The notes: generated by a model not told the origin, from the letters alone. 64,000 nt of DNA from Pseudomonas sp. DTU_2021_1001937_2_SI_NGA_ILE_001 (GCF_032463525.1 NZ_CP135971.1:2294001-2358000), one strand, 5' to 3'; positions 35,074-45,505 are shown, counted from the stretch's first letter. Made by a program: numbers and translations.

Positions 35074-37827
35074 GTGCTGACCAAGCTGGGAATCAAGAGC
35101 CGGGTTCTGCTGCTGACCATTCTGCCCACCAGCCTGATGGCCATGGTGCTGGGCGGCTATTTCACCTGGATGCAACTGTACGAATTGCAGAACCAGTTGC
35201 TGGTGCGCGGCGAGATGATCACCCGCCAATTGGTGCCCCTCGCGGCCCCGGCGCTGGGCCACAAGGACAAGAGCATCCTCAACCGCATCGCCACCCAGTG
35301 CCTGGAAGAAACCGACGTGCGCGCGGTGACCTTCCTGGATGCCGACCGCAACGTCCTGGCCCACGCGGGCCCCAGCATGCTCAACCCGGCACCCACCGGC
35401 CAGGGCACGCAACTGCTCAACAGCACCGGCAGCGACGCCACCCGTTACCTGCTGCCGGTGTTCGGCAGCCAGCGGCACCTCACTAGCCCCATCGTGCCCG
35501 AAGAGGCCGACCGCCTACTGGGCTGGGTGGAAATGGAAATCTCGCACAATGGCACCCTGCTGCGTGGCTATCGCAGCCTGTTCGCCAGCCTGCTGCTGAT
35601 CCTCTCGGGGCTGGGTATCACCGCGATCCTGGCGCTGCGCATGAGCCGCAGCATCAACGAGCCGTTGAGCCGCATCAAGCAGGCGGTCAGCCAGCTCAAG
35701 GAAGGCCATCTGGAAACCCGCCTGCCGCCGTTGGGCAGCCAGGAACTCGATGAACTGGCTTCGGGCATCAACCGCATGGCCTCGACCCTGCAGCATGCCC
35801 AGGAAGAACTGCAGCAGAGCATCGACCAGGCCACCGAAGACGTGCGCCAGAACCTTGAAACCATCGAGATCCAGAACATCGAACTGGACCTGGCCCGCAA
35901 GGAGGCCCTGGAAGCCAGCCGCATCAAGTCGGAATTCCTCGCCAACATGAGCCACGAAATCCGTACCCCGCTCAACGGCATCGTCGGCTTCACCCACCTG
36001 CTGCAGAAAAGCGAGCTGACGCCGCGGCAGGTCGACTACCTCAATACCATCGAGAAGTCCGCCGACAGCCTGCTGAACATCATCAACGAAATCCTCGACT
36101 TCTCGAAGATCGAGGCCGGCAAGCTGGTGCTCGACGACATTCCGTTCAACCTGCGCGACCTGCTGCAGGACACCCTGACCATCCTCGCCCCGGCTGCGCA
36201 TGCCAAGCACCTGGAACTGGTCAGCCTGGTCTACCGCGACACCCCGGTGGCGCTGAGCGGCGACCCGCTGCGCCTGAAGCAGATCCTCACCAACCTGGTC
36301 AGCAATGCCATCAAGTTCACCCGGGAGGGCACCATCGTCGCTCGCGCCATGGTCGAGGAAGAGACCGACGACAGTGCGCACCTGCGCATCAGCGTGCAGG
36401 ACACCGGCGTGGGCCTGTCCAGCGAGGACCTGCGCGCCCTGTTCCAGGCCTTCAGCCAGGCCGACAATTCGCTGTCCCGGCAGCCTGGCGGTACGGGTCT
36501 GGGGCTGGTGATTTCCAAGCGTCTGATCGAACAGATGGGCGGCGAGATCGGCGTGGAGAGCACGCCGGGGGTGGGCTCGGAGTTCTGGATCAGCCTGAAG
36601 CTGCCCAAGGCCCGCGACGACTCCGAGGACCCGGTCGTACAGCCGTTGCAAGGGGTGCGTGTGGCGATCATGGAACGCCACGAACTGGCGCGCCAGGCCC
36701 TGGAGCATCAGCTGGAGGACTGCGGCCTGGAGCCGCTGGTGTTCAAGAACCTGGAAACCCTGATCAATGGCGTTACGGCTGCGCACCAGAGCCCCACGGC
36801 CATCGAGCTGGCGGTGATCGGCGTGACCAGTTGCGAGATTCCGCCCGAACGCCTGCGCCAGTCCATCTGGGACCTGGAAAATCTCGGCTGCAAGGTGCTG
36901 GTGCTGTGCCCGACCATCGAACAGTCGCTGTTCCAGGTCTCGGTGCCGGATGTCTACACCCAGCTGCAGGCCAAGCCGGCCTGCGACCGCAAGCTGCGCC
37001 GGGCGCTGACCGACCTGATCCAGCCGCGCCATGTGCGCACCGAAAGCGCCCTGCCCCAGCCCAGCCGGGCACCGCGCATCCTCTGCGTGGACGACAACCC
37101 GGCGAACCTGCTGCTGGTGCAGACCCTGCTCGAGGACATGGGCGCCAACGTACTCGCGGTGGAGAGCGGCTATGCCGCCGTGCAGGCGGTCCAGCACGAG
37201 CGCTTCGACATGGTGCTGATGGACGTGCAGATGCCCGGCATGGATGGCCGCCAGGCCACCGAGGCGATCCGCGAGCTGGAAGCCGAGCGGCAGAGCAGCG
37301 CGTTGCCGGTGGTCGCTCTGACTGCCCACGCCATGGCCAATGAAAAGCGCTCGCTGCTGCAAAGCGGCATGGACGACTACCTGACCAAACCGATCAGCGA
37401 GCGCCAGCTGGCCCAGGTGGTACTCAAGTGGACCGGGCTGGCGCTGCGCGCGCCCACCCCGGAAGCCCAGGTCGACAACGACGTCGTTCACTTGGGCCCG
37501 CTGGTGCTCGACCCCGAAGAAGGGCTGCGCCTGGCCGCTGGCAAGGCTGACCTGGCCGCCGACATGCTGGCCATGCTCCTGGCTTCGCTGGATGCCGATC
37601 GCGAGGCGATTCGCGCAGCCCGCTCGATCACCGACATCCAGGCGCTCATCGAGCGCATCCATCGCTTGCACGGTGCCACCCGCTATTGCGGTGTGCCGCA
37701 ATTGCGGGCCGCCTGTCAGCGTGCCGAGACCCTGCTCAAGCAGGACGACCCGCATGCCGACGAAGCACTGGACGAACTGGACAAGGCCATCGCCCGCCTG
37801 GCTGCCGAAGCCCGGGTATCGGCCTGA
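35074..37827 (+). CDS. gacS: hybrid sensor histidine kinase GacS
   Basis: GacS phosphorylates GacA and so turns on the RsmY/RsmZ sRNAs that titrate RsmA. The 917-residue protein has two membrane segments (about 10-32 and 170-190) around a periplasmic domain, then HAMP and a coiled coil. The kinase H-box is NMSHEIRTP with His294, followed by the ATP domain (NLVSNAIKF, DTGVGLS, GTGLGLVIS). A receiver domain has phospho-Asp717 (MVLMDVQMPG), and a C-terminal HPt domain has His863 (HRLHGATRYCG). The GTG start at 35074 has GGAG at 7 bases, and the length equals known GacS proteins. Confidence 0.97.
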   Translation: MLTKLGIKSRVLLLTILPTSLMAMVLGGYFTWMQLYELQNQLLVRGEMITRQLVPLAAPALGHKDKSILNRIATQCLEETDVRAVTFLDADRNVLAHAGPSMLNPAPTGQGTQLLNSTGSDATRYLLPVFGSQRHLTSPIVPEEADRLLGWVEMEISHNGTLLRGYRSLFASLLLILSGLGITAILALRMSRSINEPLSRIKQAVSQLKEGHLETRLPPLGSQELDELASGINRMASTLQHAQEELQQSIDQATEDVRQNLETIEIQNIELDLARKEALEASRIKSEFLANMSHEIRTPLNGIVGFTHLLQKSELTPRQVDYLNTIEKSADSLLNIINEILDFSKIEAGKLVLDDIPFNLRDLLQDTLTILAPAAHAKHLELVSLVYRDTPVALSGDPLRLKQILTNLVSNAIKFTREGTIVARAMVEEETDDSAHLRISVQDTGVGLSSEDLRALFQAFSQADNSLSRQPGGTGLGLVISKRLIEQMGGEIGVESTPGVGSEFWISLKLPKARDDSEDPVVQPLQGVRVAIMERHELARQALEHQLEDCGLEPLVFKNLETLINGVTAAHQSPTAIELAVIGVTSCEIPPERLRQSIWDLENLGCKVLVLCPTIEQSLFQVSVPDVYTQLQAKPACDRKLRRALTDLIQPRHVRTESALPQPSRAPRILCVDDNPANLLLVQTLLEDMGANVLAVESGYAAVQAVQHERFDMVLMDVQMPGMDGRQATEAIRELEAERQSSALPVVALTAHAMANEKRSLLQSGMDDYLTKPISERQLAQVVLKWTGLALRAPTPEAQVDNDVVHLGPLVLDPEEGLRLAAGKADLAADMLAMLLASLDADREAIRAARSITDIQALIERIHRLHGATRYCGVPQLRAACQRAETLLKQDDPHADEALDELDKAIARLAAEARVSA

Positions 37828-37833
37828 GACTGA

Positions 37834-37859
37834 CTCGCCGCCAGGTGTCCGGCGGCGAG
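37834..37859 (+). terminator. stem-loop after gacS, no T tract
   Basis: CTCGCCGCC and GGCGGCGAG form a perfect 9-base stem with an 8-base loop, 6 bases after the gacS stop. No T run follows, so it may protect the 3-prime end rather than terminate. Confidence 0.45.
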
Positions 37860-37907
37860 CCCGAGGGTCGACGACATGCTAAGATGCCGCCGCATTTTGG
37901 AGGACCC

Positions 37908-38345
37908 ATGATCGAACACGATTTCCGCTACAGCATGCTCAACCCTCAACACACCCTCACCGAGTGCCGCACCCTGGCGCCGGGCCGCTACCAGGTGACC
38001 GGCAACGGCGGGTCGATCCAGGGCGGCGACCAGCTGCTGGTCACGCTCAAGGGCAGCAAGAGCCTCTACATGCGCCTCACCGTGGAAAAGGTCCGCCACC
38101 TGATCAACCCGCCAGGGCAGTGGGTCGCAGTGGCCAATGGCCCGGTGTTCGATGAGCTGGCGATCCATGAATGGAGCGTGCAGTGCGACAGCTGCAACGC
38201 CGAGTTGAAGTTCGAGTTCTCGGTGGAAAGCAAGCTGGGCGCCAAAGCGCAGAAACCTGCCGCCGTCGCACGCATCGCCGAGCTGGGCTGGAAAACCGAC
38301 GGCGACCGCCATGTGTGCCGCCAGTGCCAGGTGCAACCGCAATGA
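37908..38345 (+). CDS. 145-residue protein with two CxxC motifs
   Basis: A strong GGAGG lies before the ATG in MIEHDFRYSMLNPQHTLTEC. The protein is mainly beta in the first two thirds (VTLKGSKSLYMRLTVEK, WVAVANGPVFDELAI). It ends with CDSC near residue 94 and CRQC near residue 139, which could bind one zinc ion. There is no signal peptide, so it is likely cytosolic. It overlaps the next gene by ATGA, which implies joint production with a META-domain lipoprotein. Family unknown to me. Confidence 0.75.
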   Translation: MIEHDFRYSMLNPQHTLTECRTLAPGRYQVTGNGGSIQGGDQLLVTLKGSKSLYMRLTVEKVRHLINPPGQWVAVANGPVFDELAIHEWSVQCDSCNAELKFEFSVESKLGAKAQKPAAVARIAELGWKTDGDRHVCRQCQVQPQ

Positions 38346-38740
38346 AACCTGTAGGGCTGATCCTCCTGGCCGGCGCATTGCTGCTGGCCGCCTGCGCCAG
38401 CGAGGCGCCACGCATCGAACATGAGCACAGCTATGCGCTGGAATGGATCGGTGAGCGCCCCCTGGTGGACCGCAGCGGCATGACCATGACCCTGGGCGCC
38501 GATGGCCGCGCCTATGGCAATGCCGGGTGCAACCACTGGTTCGCCAGCTACACCCTGCAGGAGCAGTCGATCACCTTCGGGCCGGTCGGTCGCACCCGCA
38601 AGCTGTGCGTGGAAGCCTTGATGGAACAGGAGCAGCGCTTCATCGACACCCTGCCCAAGATCCAGCGCTGGGATATCTCGCCGATGGGCCAGTTGCGCCT
38701 GTGGCCAGCCGAGGACAAGCCGCTGCGTTTCTGGCCTTGA
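38342..38740 (+). CDS. META-domain lipoprotein
   Basis: The 132-residue protein has a lipobox (LLLAACASE, modified Cys near 19). Its META/HslJ-like domain shows LEWIGERPLVDRSGMTMTLG, GRAYGNAGCNHWFASYTL, ITFGPVGRTRKLC and MEQEQRFIDTLPKI. Related domains occur in heat-inducible HslJ. GCN and the final C of RKLC are conserved in the family and may form a disulfide. It is coupled to the CxxC protein upstream. The role, perhaps envelope stress, is inference. Confidence 0.82.
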   Translation: MKPVGLILLAGALLLAACASEAPRIEHEHSYALEWIGERPLVDRSGMTMTLGADGRAYGNAGCNHWFASYTLQEQSITFGPVGRTRKLCVEALMEQEQRFIDTLPKIQRWDISPMGQLRLWPAEDKPLRFWP

Positions 38741-38800
38741 CGGGCCAGAGGAAAATACTCCGGCTGACACCAACACGGGTCAGCTGGTCGTAATCGGACC

Positions 38801-38890
38801 TTGTTGGAGCTTGCTCGCGATCGCTGCCTCAAGCTTCCAGCAGATTCGCTGGCTTCACCGGACTTTTCGCGAGCAAGCTCGCTCCAACAA
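38801..38890. repeat. inverted REP-type pair, GAGCAAGCTC class
   Basis: TTGTTGGAGC and GCTCGCGA at 38801-38820 face TTCGCGAGC and GCTCCAACAA at 38866-38890. The arms are near-perfect over about 20 bases with a 45-base middle. This is a different repeat class from the GGCTTCAGCCGC type elsewhere in the window. Confidence 0.8.
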
Positions 38891-38967
38891 AAGCCCGGAT
38901 GCCTTGACTTGCCAGTACTGCGGCTAGAGCCGGAGCGATGCTTCTCCCACCGCATTACCCGGTAGCA

Positions 38968-38984
38968 ACGGCTTCAGCCGCGAA
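38968..38984. repeat. single REP element, GGCTTCAGCCGC class
   Basis: ACGGCTTCAGCCGCGAA matches the core of the copies at 19828 and 19865. It lies 20 bases before the end of the thioredoxin-like gene. Confidence 0.65.
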
Positions 38985-39004
38985 AAGGCTGGCGGGCAGA
39001 CTGA

Positions 39005-39472
39005 CTAGCCTTCCCCACGCAACGCCTTGAGGCGGGCAGTAACGCCGGCGGCGGTCTGTTCGCCCAGCAACTGCTCACGCATCTTGCCCTTGTCATCGAT
39101 GATGTAGGTCACCGGCAAGGCTTCCGCGGTAGGCAGGTCGTAACGCTCAGCCGGGTCCTGGGCCAGCACGGTGAATCGGATACCCAAGGTCTCGGCGGCC
39201 TTCTTCAGCTCATCACCCTGCAGGTTGTCGAAGTTGACTCCCAGCACCGTGACGTTCTGATCCTTCACCTGTTCGGCCAACTGATTCAGCTCGGGAATCT
39301 CCACCCGGCAAGGGCCGCACCATTCGGCCCAGTAATTGATGACCAGCCAGTGTTTGTCGATGCGCTCGCTGGCAACCTTCTGGCCATTCTGGTCAGTGCC
39401 CAGGTCTACGCCACAGCCGCTGAGCAGCATACTGCCCACCAGCGCTACCACCGCCGCCAATCGCCTTGCCAT
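39005..39472 (-). CDS. TlpA-like thioredoxin-fold lipoprotein
   Basis: The 155-residue protein has a lipoprotein signal ending MLLSGCG, so it is tethered in the envelope. The thioredoxin active site is YWAEWCGPCRVEIPELNQLA near residues 47-66. VLGVNFDNLQGDELKKAAE and ALPVTYIIDDKG (cis-proline) follow. Such TlpA/ResA-type proteins reduce disulfides in specific periplasmic targets, for example during cytochrome maturation. The partner here is unknown. It is divergent from arsC. Confidence 0.9.
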   Translation of the reverse strand: MARRLAAVVALVGSMLLSGCGVDLGTDQNGQKVASERIDKHWLVINYWAEWCGPCRVEIPELNQLAEQVKDQNVTVLGVNFDNLQGDELKKAAETLGIRFTVLAQDPAERYDLPTAEALPVTYIIDDKGKMREQLLGEQTAAGVTARLKALRGEG

Positions 39473-39599
39473 CTGTGTTTCCTTCTATCGCTCTGAACTG
39501 TGCATATGACACTCGATGCAACCAATCGGCACCGATTATGTCGATCAGTACCATGGCGCGGGTAGAATACGCGCCACCCTGGACAAGATGCGACCTGAA

Positions 39600-40555
<956 letters not shown>

Positions 40556-40709
40556 GCACAGCGCCTGGTCGAAGTCGTGCCTGACAGGGCTGGATCCCGC
40601 CCCCTGCAGGACCGGCTTTGGCCGGGAAGGCTTCATCGGCTGATGCCACCCTGCCCGTCCGTTGTACGACCCGACAGCCCTGCAGTGCAAACCCTGACCT
40701 GGAGTTCCG

Positions 40710-41381
40710 ATGCTCGATTACCAATGGCTCAACGAGTACTGCCTGAACCGTTTCGGTTCGGCCAAGGCCCTGGAGGCGCAGTTGCCGGTGCCGCGCACCG
40801 CGCAGCAGCTGGAGGCCCTCGGCGATGACCGCTACCTGTCCACCCTGGCGCTACGGGTGTTCCGCGCCGGACTAAAGCACAGCCTGGTGGACGCCAAGTG
40901 GCCGGCCTTCGAGCAGGTGTTCTTTGGTTTCGATCCGGAAAAGGTCGTATTGATGGGCGCCGACCACCTGGAGCGGCTGATGCAGGACACGCGCATCATC
41001 CGTCACCTGGGCAAGCTCAAGAGCGTGCCGCGCAATGCCCAGCTGATTCTCGACATCGCCCGTGAACATGGCAGCTTCGGGCGCTTCATCGCCCAGTGGC
41101 CGACGGACGACATCACCGGCCTGTGGCAATACCTGGGCAAGCACGGCAGCCAGATGGGCGGGCTGTCCGCGCCGCGCTTCCTGCGCATGATCGGCAAGGA
41201 CACCTTCGTGCCGAGCAATGACGTGGTGGCCGCCTTGCGCGCCCAGGACATCATCGACAAGGTGCCGACCAGCAAGCGCGACCAGGCCATCGTGCAGGCC
41301 GCGTTCAACCAGTGGCAGGCGCAGAGCGGCCGGCCACTGTGCCAGCTATCGGCGATGCTGGCCTACACGGTGAATCACTGA
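40710..41381 (+). CDS. Tag-superfamily DNA glycosylase-like protein with altered active site
   Basis: The 223-residue protein aligns with E. coli 3-methyladenine glycosylase Tag through FDPEKVVLMGADHLERLMQD followed by TRIIRHLGKLKS and RFLRMIGKDTFVPSNDVV. E. coli Glu38 and Trp46, which contact the methylated base, are here Arg49 and His57 (LALRVFRAGLKH). The N-terminal zinc ligands (Cys4, His17) are not visible either. So the fold is likely kept but the activity may differ. Such divergent Tag-like proteins are frequent in pseudomonads. The ribosome site is AGGT-like and modest. Confidence 0.85.
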   Translation: MLDYQWLNEYCLNRFGSAKALEAQLPVPRTAQQLEALGDDRYLSTLALRVFRAGLKHSLVDAKWPAFEQVFFGFDPEKVVLMGADHLERLMQDTRIIRHLGKLKSVPRNAQLILDIAREHGSFGRFIAQWPTDDITGLWQYLGKHGSQMGGLSAPRFLRMIGKDTFVPSNDVVAALRAQDIIDKVPTSKRDQAIVQAAFNQWQAQSGRPLCQLSAMLAYTVNH

Positions 41382-41382
41382 A

Positions 41383-42207
41383 TCACAGGTTGACCACGTT
41401 GACGAAGCGCGACGCTGCGCTTTCGTCCATGCGCAGGCTGGCGAAGTCGAACAGATTGCGATCGGCCAGCTGCGACGGTTGGACATTCTGCAGGGCGCGG
41501 AAAATGTTCTCGACCCGGCCCGGGGTCTTGCGCTCCCACTCCTGAAGCATCTCCTTGACCACCTGGCGCTGCAGGTTCTCCTGTGAGCCGCACAGGTTGC
41601 AGGGGATGATCGGGAACTGCTTGAAGTTCGAATAGGCCTGGATGTCCTTCTCATGGCAGTACGCCAGAGGGCGGATCACCACGTTGCGCCCGTCGTCGGA
41701 GCGCAGCTTGGGCGGCATGGCCTTGAGCGAGGCGTTGAAGAACATGTTGAGGAAGAAGGTCTCGACGATGTCATCGCGGTGATGACCCAGGGCCATCTTG
41801 GTGGCGCCGATTTCGTCAGCGAAGGTGTACAGGGTGCCACGGCGCAGGCGCGAGCACAGCGAACAGGTGGTCTTGCCTTCCGGAACCAGCTCCTTGACCA
41901 CCGAGTAGGTGTCTTTCTCGACGATGTGGTACTCGACGCCCAGGGTCTCAAGGTAAGCCGGCAGCACGTGCTCGGGGAAACCCGGCTGCTTCTGGTCCAT
42001 GTTCACCGCCACGATGTCGAACTTGATCGGCGCGACCTTCTGCAGGTGCATCAGCACGTCGAGCATGGTGTAGCTGTCCTTGCCACCGGACAGACAGACC
42101 ATGACCTTGTCGCCGTCCTCGATCATGTTGTAGTCGGCGACGGCTTCGCCGGCCAGCCGACGCAGGCGTTTCTGCAGTTTGTTCTGATTGACTGAAAGAG
42201 TGCCCAT
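41383..42207 (-). CDS. ttcA: tRNA 2-thiocytidine-32 biosynthesis protein TtcA
   Basis: TtcA thiolates cytidine 32 of certain tRNAs using ATP and an iron-sulfur cluster. The 274-residue protein has the PP-loop [14 protein letters not shown] near residues 38-51. The cluster cysteines are in [12 protein letters not shown] and IPCNLCGSQ. Conserved [16 protein letters not shown] is also intact. The ATG at 42207 gives the usual length; the long in-frame region upstream is not coding in look. Its stop lies 1 base from the end of the Tag-like gene on the other strand. Confidence 0.96.
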   Translation of the reverse strand: MGTLSVNQNKLQKRLRRLAGEAVADYNMIEDGDKVMVCLSGGKDSYTMLDVLMHLQKVAPIKFDIVAVNMDQKQPGFPEHVLPAYLETLGVEYHIVEKDTYSVVKELVPEGKTTCSLCSRLRRGTLYTFADEIGATKMALGHHRDDIVETFFLNMFFNASLKAMPPKLRSDDGRNVVIRPLAYCHEKDIQAYSNFKQFPIIPCNLCGSQENLQRQVVKEMLQEWERKTPGRVENIFRALQNVQPSQLADRNLFDFASLRMDESAASRFVNVVNL

Positions 42208-42477
42208 GATGCTGGTGGTTTCCGCTGCAAGGTTCGACAACATGGCAGCGCAGGCTGGAATTGGCCGCCGCGCCGCTGAAAGGGCCGACATTTTACGCAC
42301 AACCTTCGCATCATTGAACATGCCGCTACGCTTGGTGCCGGCTATTAGCGTCTGACGACCGATTGCCAAACGCTCTAAGCCTTTGCTCCGGGGCATTGCC
42401 GCGCTTTCTATACTTGCCAATGGAGTCTGTGACCCGACGATCGGTGGCCAAAAGGTGCGCCGGTGAGGAGAGATACC

Positions 42478-43077
42478 GTGATCAATCATGTCTGGGGCCT
42501 GTTCACCCATCCGCAACGCGAATGGCGGGCCATCGGCCAGGAAGACGAGAGCATCGGCCACCTGTACCTGACCCATACCCTGGTGCTGGCGGCCATCCCG
42601 CCGATCTGTGCGTTCATCGGCACCACGCAGGTCGGCTGGGTCATCGACGACCGCCCGGCGGTGCTGCTGACCCCGGGTAGCGCGCTGACGATGGCCTTGC
42701 TGTCGTACCTGACCATGCTCGCCGGGGTCGCGGTGATGGGCGGGTTCATCCACTGGATGGCGCGCACCTACGATGCCAATCCCACCCTGGCGCGCTGCGT
42801 CGCCTTTGCCACTTACACCGCGACACCCTTGTTCATCGGCGGCCTGGCGGCGCTCTATCCGCACCTGTGGCTGGGCATGCTGGCCGGGACGGCGGCCATC
42901 GCCTACACGGTGTACCTGCTGTACACCGGCCTGCCGACGTTCATGAGGGTCCCGCCCGAGGAAGGCTTCATGTTCGCCAGTGCGGTGCTCTCGGTGGGGC
43001 TGGTGGTCCTGGTGGCGATCATGGCCTTTACCGTGGTGCTCTGGGGCCTGGGGGCCGGCCCGCAGTACATCGCCTGA
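42478..43077 (+). CDS. Yip1/DUF1282 family membrane protein
   Basis: A 199-residue membrane protein begins [16 protein letters not shown] with GTG at 42478; GGAG stands 7 bases ahead, which favours it over the GTG at 42463. Five hydrophobic segments follow ([20 protein letters not shown]-like, [10 protein letters not shown] and two more), as in Yip1-domain proteins. The bacterial members have no known function. No operon partner is evident; sprT is next, 88 bases on. Confidence 0.8.
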   Translation: MINHVWGLFTHPQREWRAIGQEDESIGHLYLTHTLVLAAIPPICAFIGTTQVGWVIDDRPAVLLTPGSALTMALLSYLTMLAGVAVMGGFIHWMARTYDANPTLARCVAFATYTATPLFIGGLAALYPHLWLGMLAGTAAIAYTVYLLYTGLPTFMRVPPEEGFMFASAVLSVGLVVLVAIMAFTVVLWGLGAGPQYIA

Positions 43078-43165
43078 AGCGACGCCGCGACGACCAGTGG
43101 GCGGGCGGGTTTCCGACCGCCGCCTGCCTTGCGGCATACTGGGCGCCACTGGAGAGTTGTCACGC

Positions 43166-43660
43166 ATGCCCGAGTTACTGAAGTCCCGCGTCGAAACCTG
43201 TTACCAACAAGCCGAAGCCTTTTTCAAACGCCCCTTCAAGCGCCCGCAGGTGAGCTTCAAGCTGCGCGGCCAGAAGGCCGGTGTCGCGCACCTGCACGAG
43301 AACATGCTGCGCTTCAATCCGCAGCTGTACCGTGAGAACCGCGACGACTTCCTGCGCCAGACCGTCCCCCACGAGGTGGCTCACCTGATCGCTCACCAAC
43401 TGTTCGGCAGCCATATCCAGCCCCACGGCGAGGAATGGCAGTTGATCATGCGCGGGGTCTACGACCTGCCCCCCAACCGCTGCCACAGCTATGCCGTGCA
43501 GCGCCGCCTGGTGACCCGCTACATCTACCGCTGCCCTTGCCCGGAAAGCGACTTTCCGTTCACCGCACAGCGCCATCGCCTGGTTGCCCAAGGCCGTCGC
43601 TACCTGTGCCGACGCTGTCGGCAGACCCTGGTGTTCAGTGGCGAAACCCGTATCGAATGA
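43166..43660 (+). CDS. sprT: SprT family metalloprotein
   Basis: The 164-residue protein has a SprT-like zinc metalloprotease domain with the HExxH motif in [15 protein letters not shown] near residues 69-83 and a third ligand region ([10 protein letters not shown]). A C-terminal zinc ribbon is suggested by [10 protein letters not shown] and YLCRRCRQ. The family includes human Spartan, which digests DNA-protein crosslinks; the bacterial substrate is unknown. GGAG lies about 10 bases before the ATG at 43166. A terminator follows. Confidence 0.92.
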   Translation: MPELLKSRVETCYQQAEAFFKRPFKRPQVSFKLRGQKAGVAHLHENMLRFNPQLYRENRDDFLRQTVPHEVAHLIAHQLFGSHIQPHGEEWQLIMRGVYDLPPNRCHSYAVQRRLVTRYIYRCPCPESDFPFTAQRHRLVAQGRRYLCRRCRQTLVFSGETRIE

Positions 43661-43684
43661 CAGGCCAGCGAAGCGCCAGAAACG

Positions 43685-43712
43685 AAAAAGCCCATCCGAA
43701 GATGGGCTTTTT
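43685..43712. terminator. bidirectional intrinsic terminator between sprT and dctA
   Basis: AAAAAGCCCATC and GATGGGCTTTTT form a 12-base arm pair around a 3- to 4-base loop, with A and T runs on the sides. It serves the convergent sprT and dctA genes. Confidence 0.92.
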
Positions 43713-43728
43713 CATGTCCGAGGCGTAA

Positions 43729-45075
43729 TCAGACGTTTGGCTTGCTCAGGCTGGCAGGCGCGGCACCTTCAGCGACACCCAGGTCGTCTGCCGGACGCGG
43801 GTCGACCAGCGCCGAACCACCGGAGGCCAGCTCGGCCTGCAGCTTGTCGTTGTCCAGCTCGCCCACCCACTTGGCGACCACCAGGGTAGCCACGGCGTTG
43901 CCGACCAGGTTGGTCAGGGCGCGGGCTTCAGACATGAAGCGGTCGATACCCAGGATCAGCGCCAGGCCGGCCACCGGCAGGTGACCCACCGCCGACAGGG
44001 TGGCTGCCAGGACGATGAAGCCGCTACCGGTGACACCGGCAGCCCCCTTGGAGGACAGCAGCAGCACCAGCAGCAGAGTGATCTGGTGGGTGATGTCCAT
44101 ATGGGTGTTGGTGGCCTGGGCAATGAACACCGCCGCCATGGTCAGGTAGATCGAAGTACCGTCAAGGTTGAAGGAGTAGCCGGTCGGAATGACCAGACCC
44201 ACCACCGACTTGTTGGCACCCAGGCGTTCCATCTTGATCAGCATGCGTGGCAGGGCCGATTCCGAAGAGGAAGTACCCAGGACGATCAGCAGCTCTTCAC
44301 GAATGTAGCGGATCACCTTGGAGATGGTGAAACCGTGCGCACGGCAGATGGCGCCCAGTACCAGCATCACGAACAGGAAGCAGGTGATGTAGAAGCAGAT
44401 CATCAGCTGGCCGAGCTGCACCAGGGTGCCCACGCCGTACTTGCCGATGGTGAAGGCCATGGCACCGAAGGCACCGATAGGAGCCAGCTTCATGATCATG
44501 TTGATGATGTTGAACATCACATGGGCGAAGCGATCGATGAAGTCCAGCACCGGACGGCCGTAGGCGCCCAGGCGATGCAGGGCGAAGCCGAAGATCACCG
44601 AGAACATCAGCACCTGCAGGATGTCGCCGTTGGCGAAGGCACCGACGATGGTGTTCGGGATCACGTTGAGGATGAAGCCAATGACGCTCTGGTCCTTACT
44701 GGCCGTGACATAGGCAGCGATCTTCGAGGCGTCGAGGGTGGCCGGGTCGATGTTCATACCCACGCCAGGCTGGACGACGTTGACCACGATCAGGCCAATG
44801 ATCAGCGCGAGGGTGGAAACGATTTCGAAGTACAGCAGCGCGTAACCGCCGGTCTTGCCGATCGACTTCATGTTCTGCATGCCGGCGATGCCACTGACGA
44901 CGGTACAGAAGATGATGGGGGCGATGACCATTTTGATCAGCTTGATGAAGCCGTCGCCCAGGGGCTTCAGGGCTTCACCGGTCTGCGGATAGAAGTGACC
45001 GATCAGGATACCGATCACGATGGCCACGATGACCTGGAAGTACAGGGATTTGTAGATAGGCTGACGAGTCGTCAT
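43729..45075 (-). CDS. dctA: C4-dicarboxylate/proton symporter DctA
   Basis: DctA takes up succinate, fumarate and malate with protons or sodium. The 448-residue protein has many membrane segments and the DAACS-family signatures [44 protein letters not shown] and [13 protein letters not shown]. The start [14 protein letters not shown] at 45075 is the usual one. Upstream lie a sigma-54 promoter (45201-45218) and palindromic sites (45274-45350). This fits control by a DctB/DctD-type system, whose genes are not in this window. Confidence 0.97.
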   Translation of the reverse strand: MTTRQPIYKSLYFQVIVAIVIGILIGHFYPQTGEALKPLGDGFIKLIKMVIAPIIFCTVVSGIAGMQNMKSIGKTGGYALLYFEIVSTLALIIGLIVVNVVQPGVGMNIDPATLDASKIAAYVTASKDQSVIGFILNVIPNTIVGAFANGDILQVLMFSVIFGFALHRLGAYGRPVLDFIDRFAHVMFNIINMIMKLAPIGAFGAMAFTIGKYGVGTLVQLGQLMICFYITCFLFVMLVLGAICRAHGFTISKVIRYIREELLIVLGTSSSESALPRMLIKMERLGANKSVVGLVIPTGYSFNLDGTSIYLTMAAVFIAQATNTHMDITHQITLLLVLLLSSKGAAGVTGSGFIVLAATLSAVGHLPVAGLALILGIDRFMSEARALTNLVGNAVATLVVAKWVGELDNDKLQAELASGGSALVDPRPADDLGVAEGAAPASLSKPNV

Positions 45076-45200
45076 TGTAGTTATCCTCAAGAGCTTCACC
45101 CATGCAGTTCCAGCGTAGGTGTTGCCTATAAGCGCTAACCCTCCTGCACTGGAGGGATTTGTTGTGTCGAGCTGCGCGGCGCAGGCCTCTGCCAGATACG

Positions 45201-45218
45201 TAGCAACCCGCATGCCAG
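45201..45218 (-). promoter_or_regulatory. sigma-54 promoter of dctA
   Basis: On the minus strand CTGGCATGCGGGTTGCT has GG and GC exactly 10 bases apart and matches the -24/-12 consensus except for one key T in place of C. The expected start point would be about 115 bases before the dctA ATG. No competing sigma-70 promoter of quality is seen. Confidence 0.8.
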
Positions 45219-45273
45219 GCTTTGCCTGACTGCTTGAAAGCCTTGTACTACAAGGCTCACAGCCTTGACAGCA

Positions 45274-45350
45274 GGGTTTCGCGAAACCCACAGGTGGCGG
45301 ATTTCCGCCTCTTCAGTGCGTGCACCGGAGGAAAGTGGCGGGTATCCGCC
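45274..45350. promoter_or_regulatory. upstream enhancer-like palindromes for dctA
   Basis: GGGTTTCGCGAAACCC at 45274-45289 is a perfect 16-base palindrome. GGCGGATTTCCGCC (45296-45309) and GGCGGGTATCCGCC (45337-45350) are near-identical inverted repeats whose starts are 41 bases apart, close to four helical turns. They lie about 60-135 bases upstream of the sigma-54 -24 element, the usual place for an enhancer-binding protein. Which repeat binds DctD is not decided by the sequence. Confidence 0.6.
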
Positions 45351-45505
45351 CACTAATGGCCTAAGAATGGCCACCCTGACAGGAAAGGACTGGCGGGTGC
45401 GCGGGCGTGCAAACGTCGACAAGCGCCCGCCGGGGACTCAATGGCGGATTATCGCCGGTAGGGCATCGGGGAAGACGCCATTGACCCACGCACGTCGCGG
45501 GCCGT
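45351..45505. other. rest of dctA-phoQ gap, nothing convincing
   Basis: This part of the gap between dctA and phoQ shows no gene with a ribosome site and no strong stem with a T tract. It is GC-rich with a few short inverted repeats. Confidence 0.4.

Noticed and set aside
35515..37755. Long frame antisense to gacS
   Set aside because: GacS is fully accounted for on the plus strand; codon pattern supports the plus strand only.
41383..43167. A longer TtcA with a 300-residue extension
   Set aside because: The upstream part overlaps the Yip1-family gene on the other strand, has no family pattern, and the ATG at 42207 gives the normal length.
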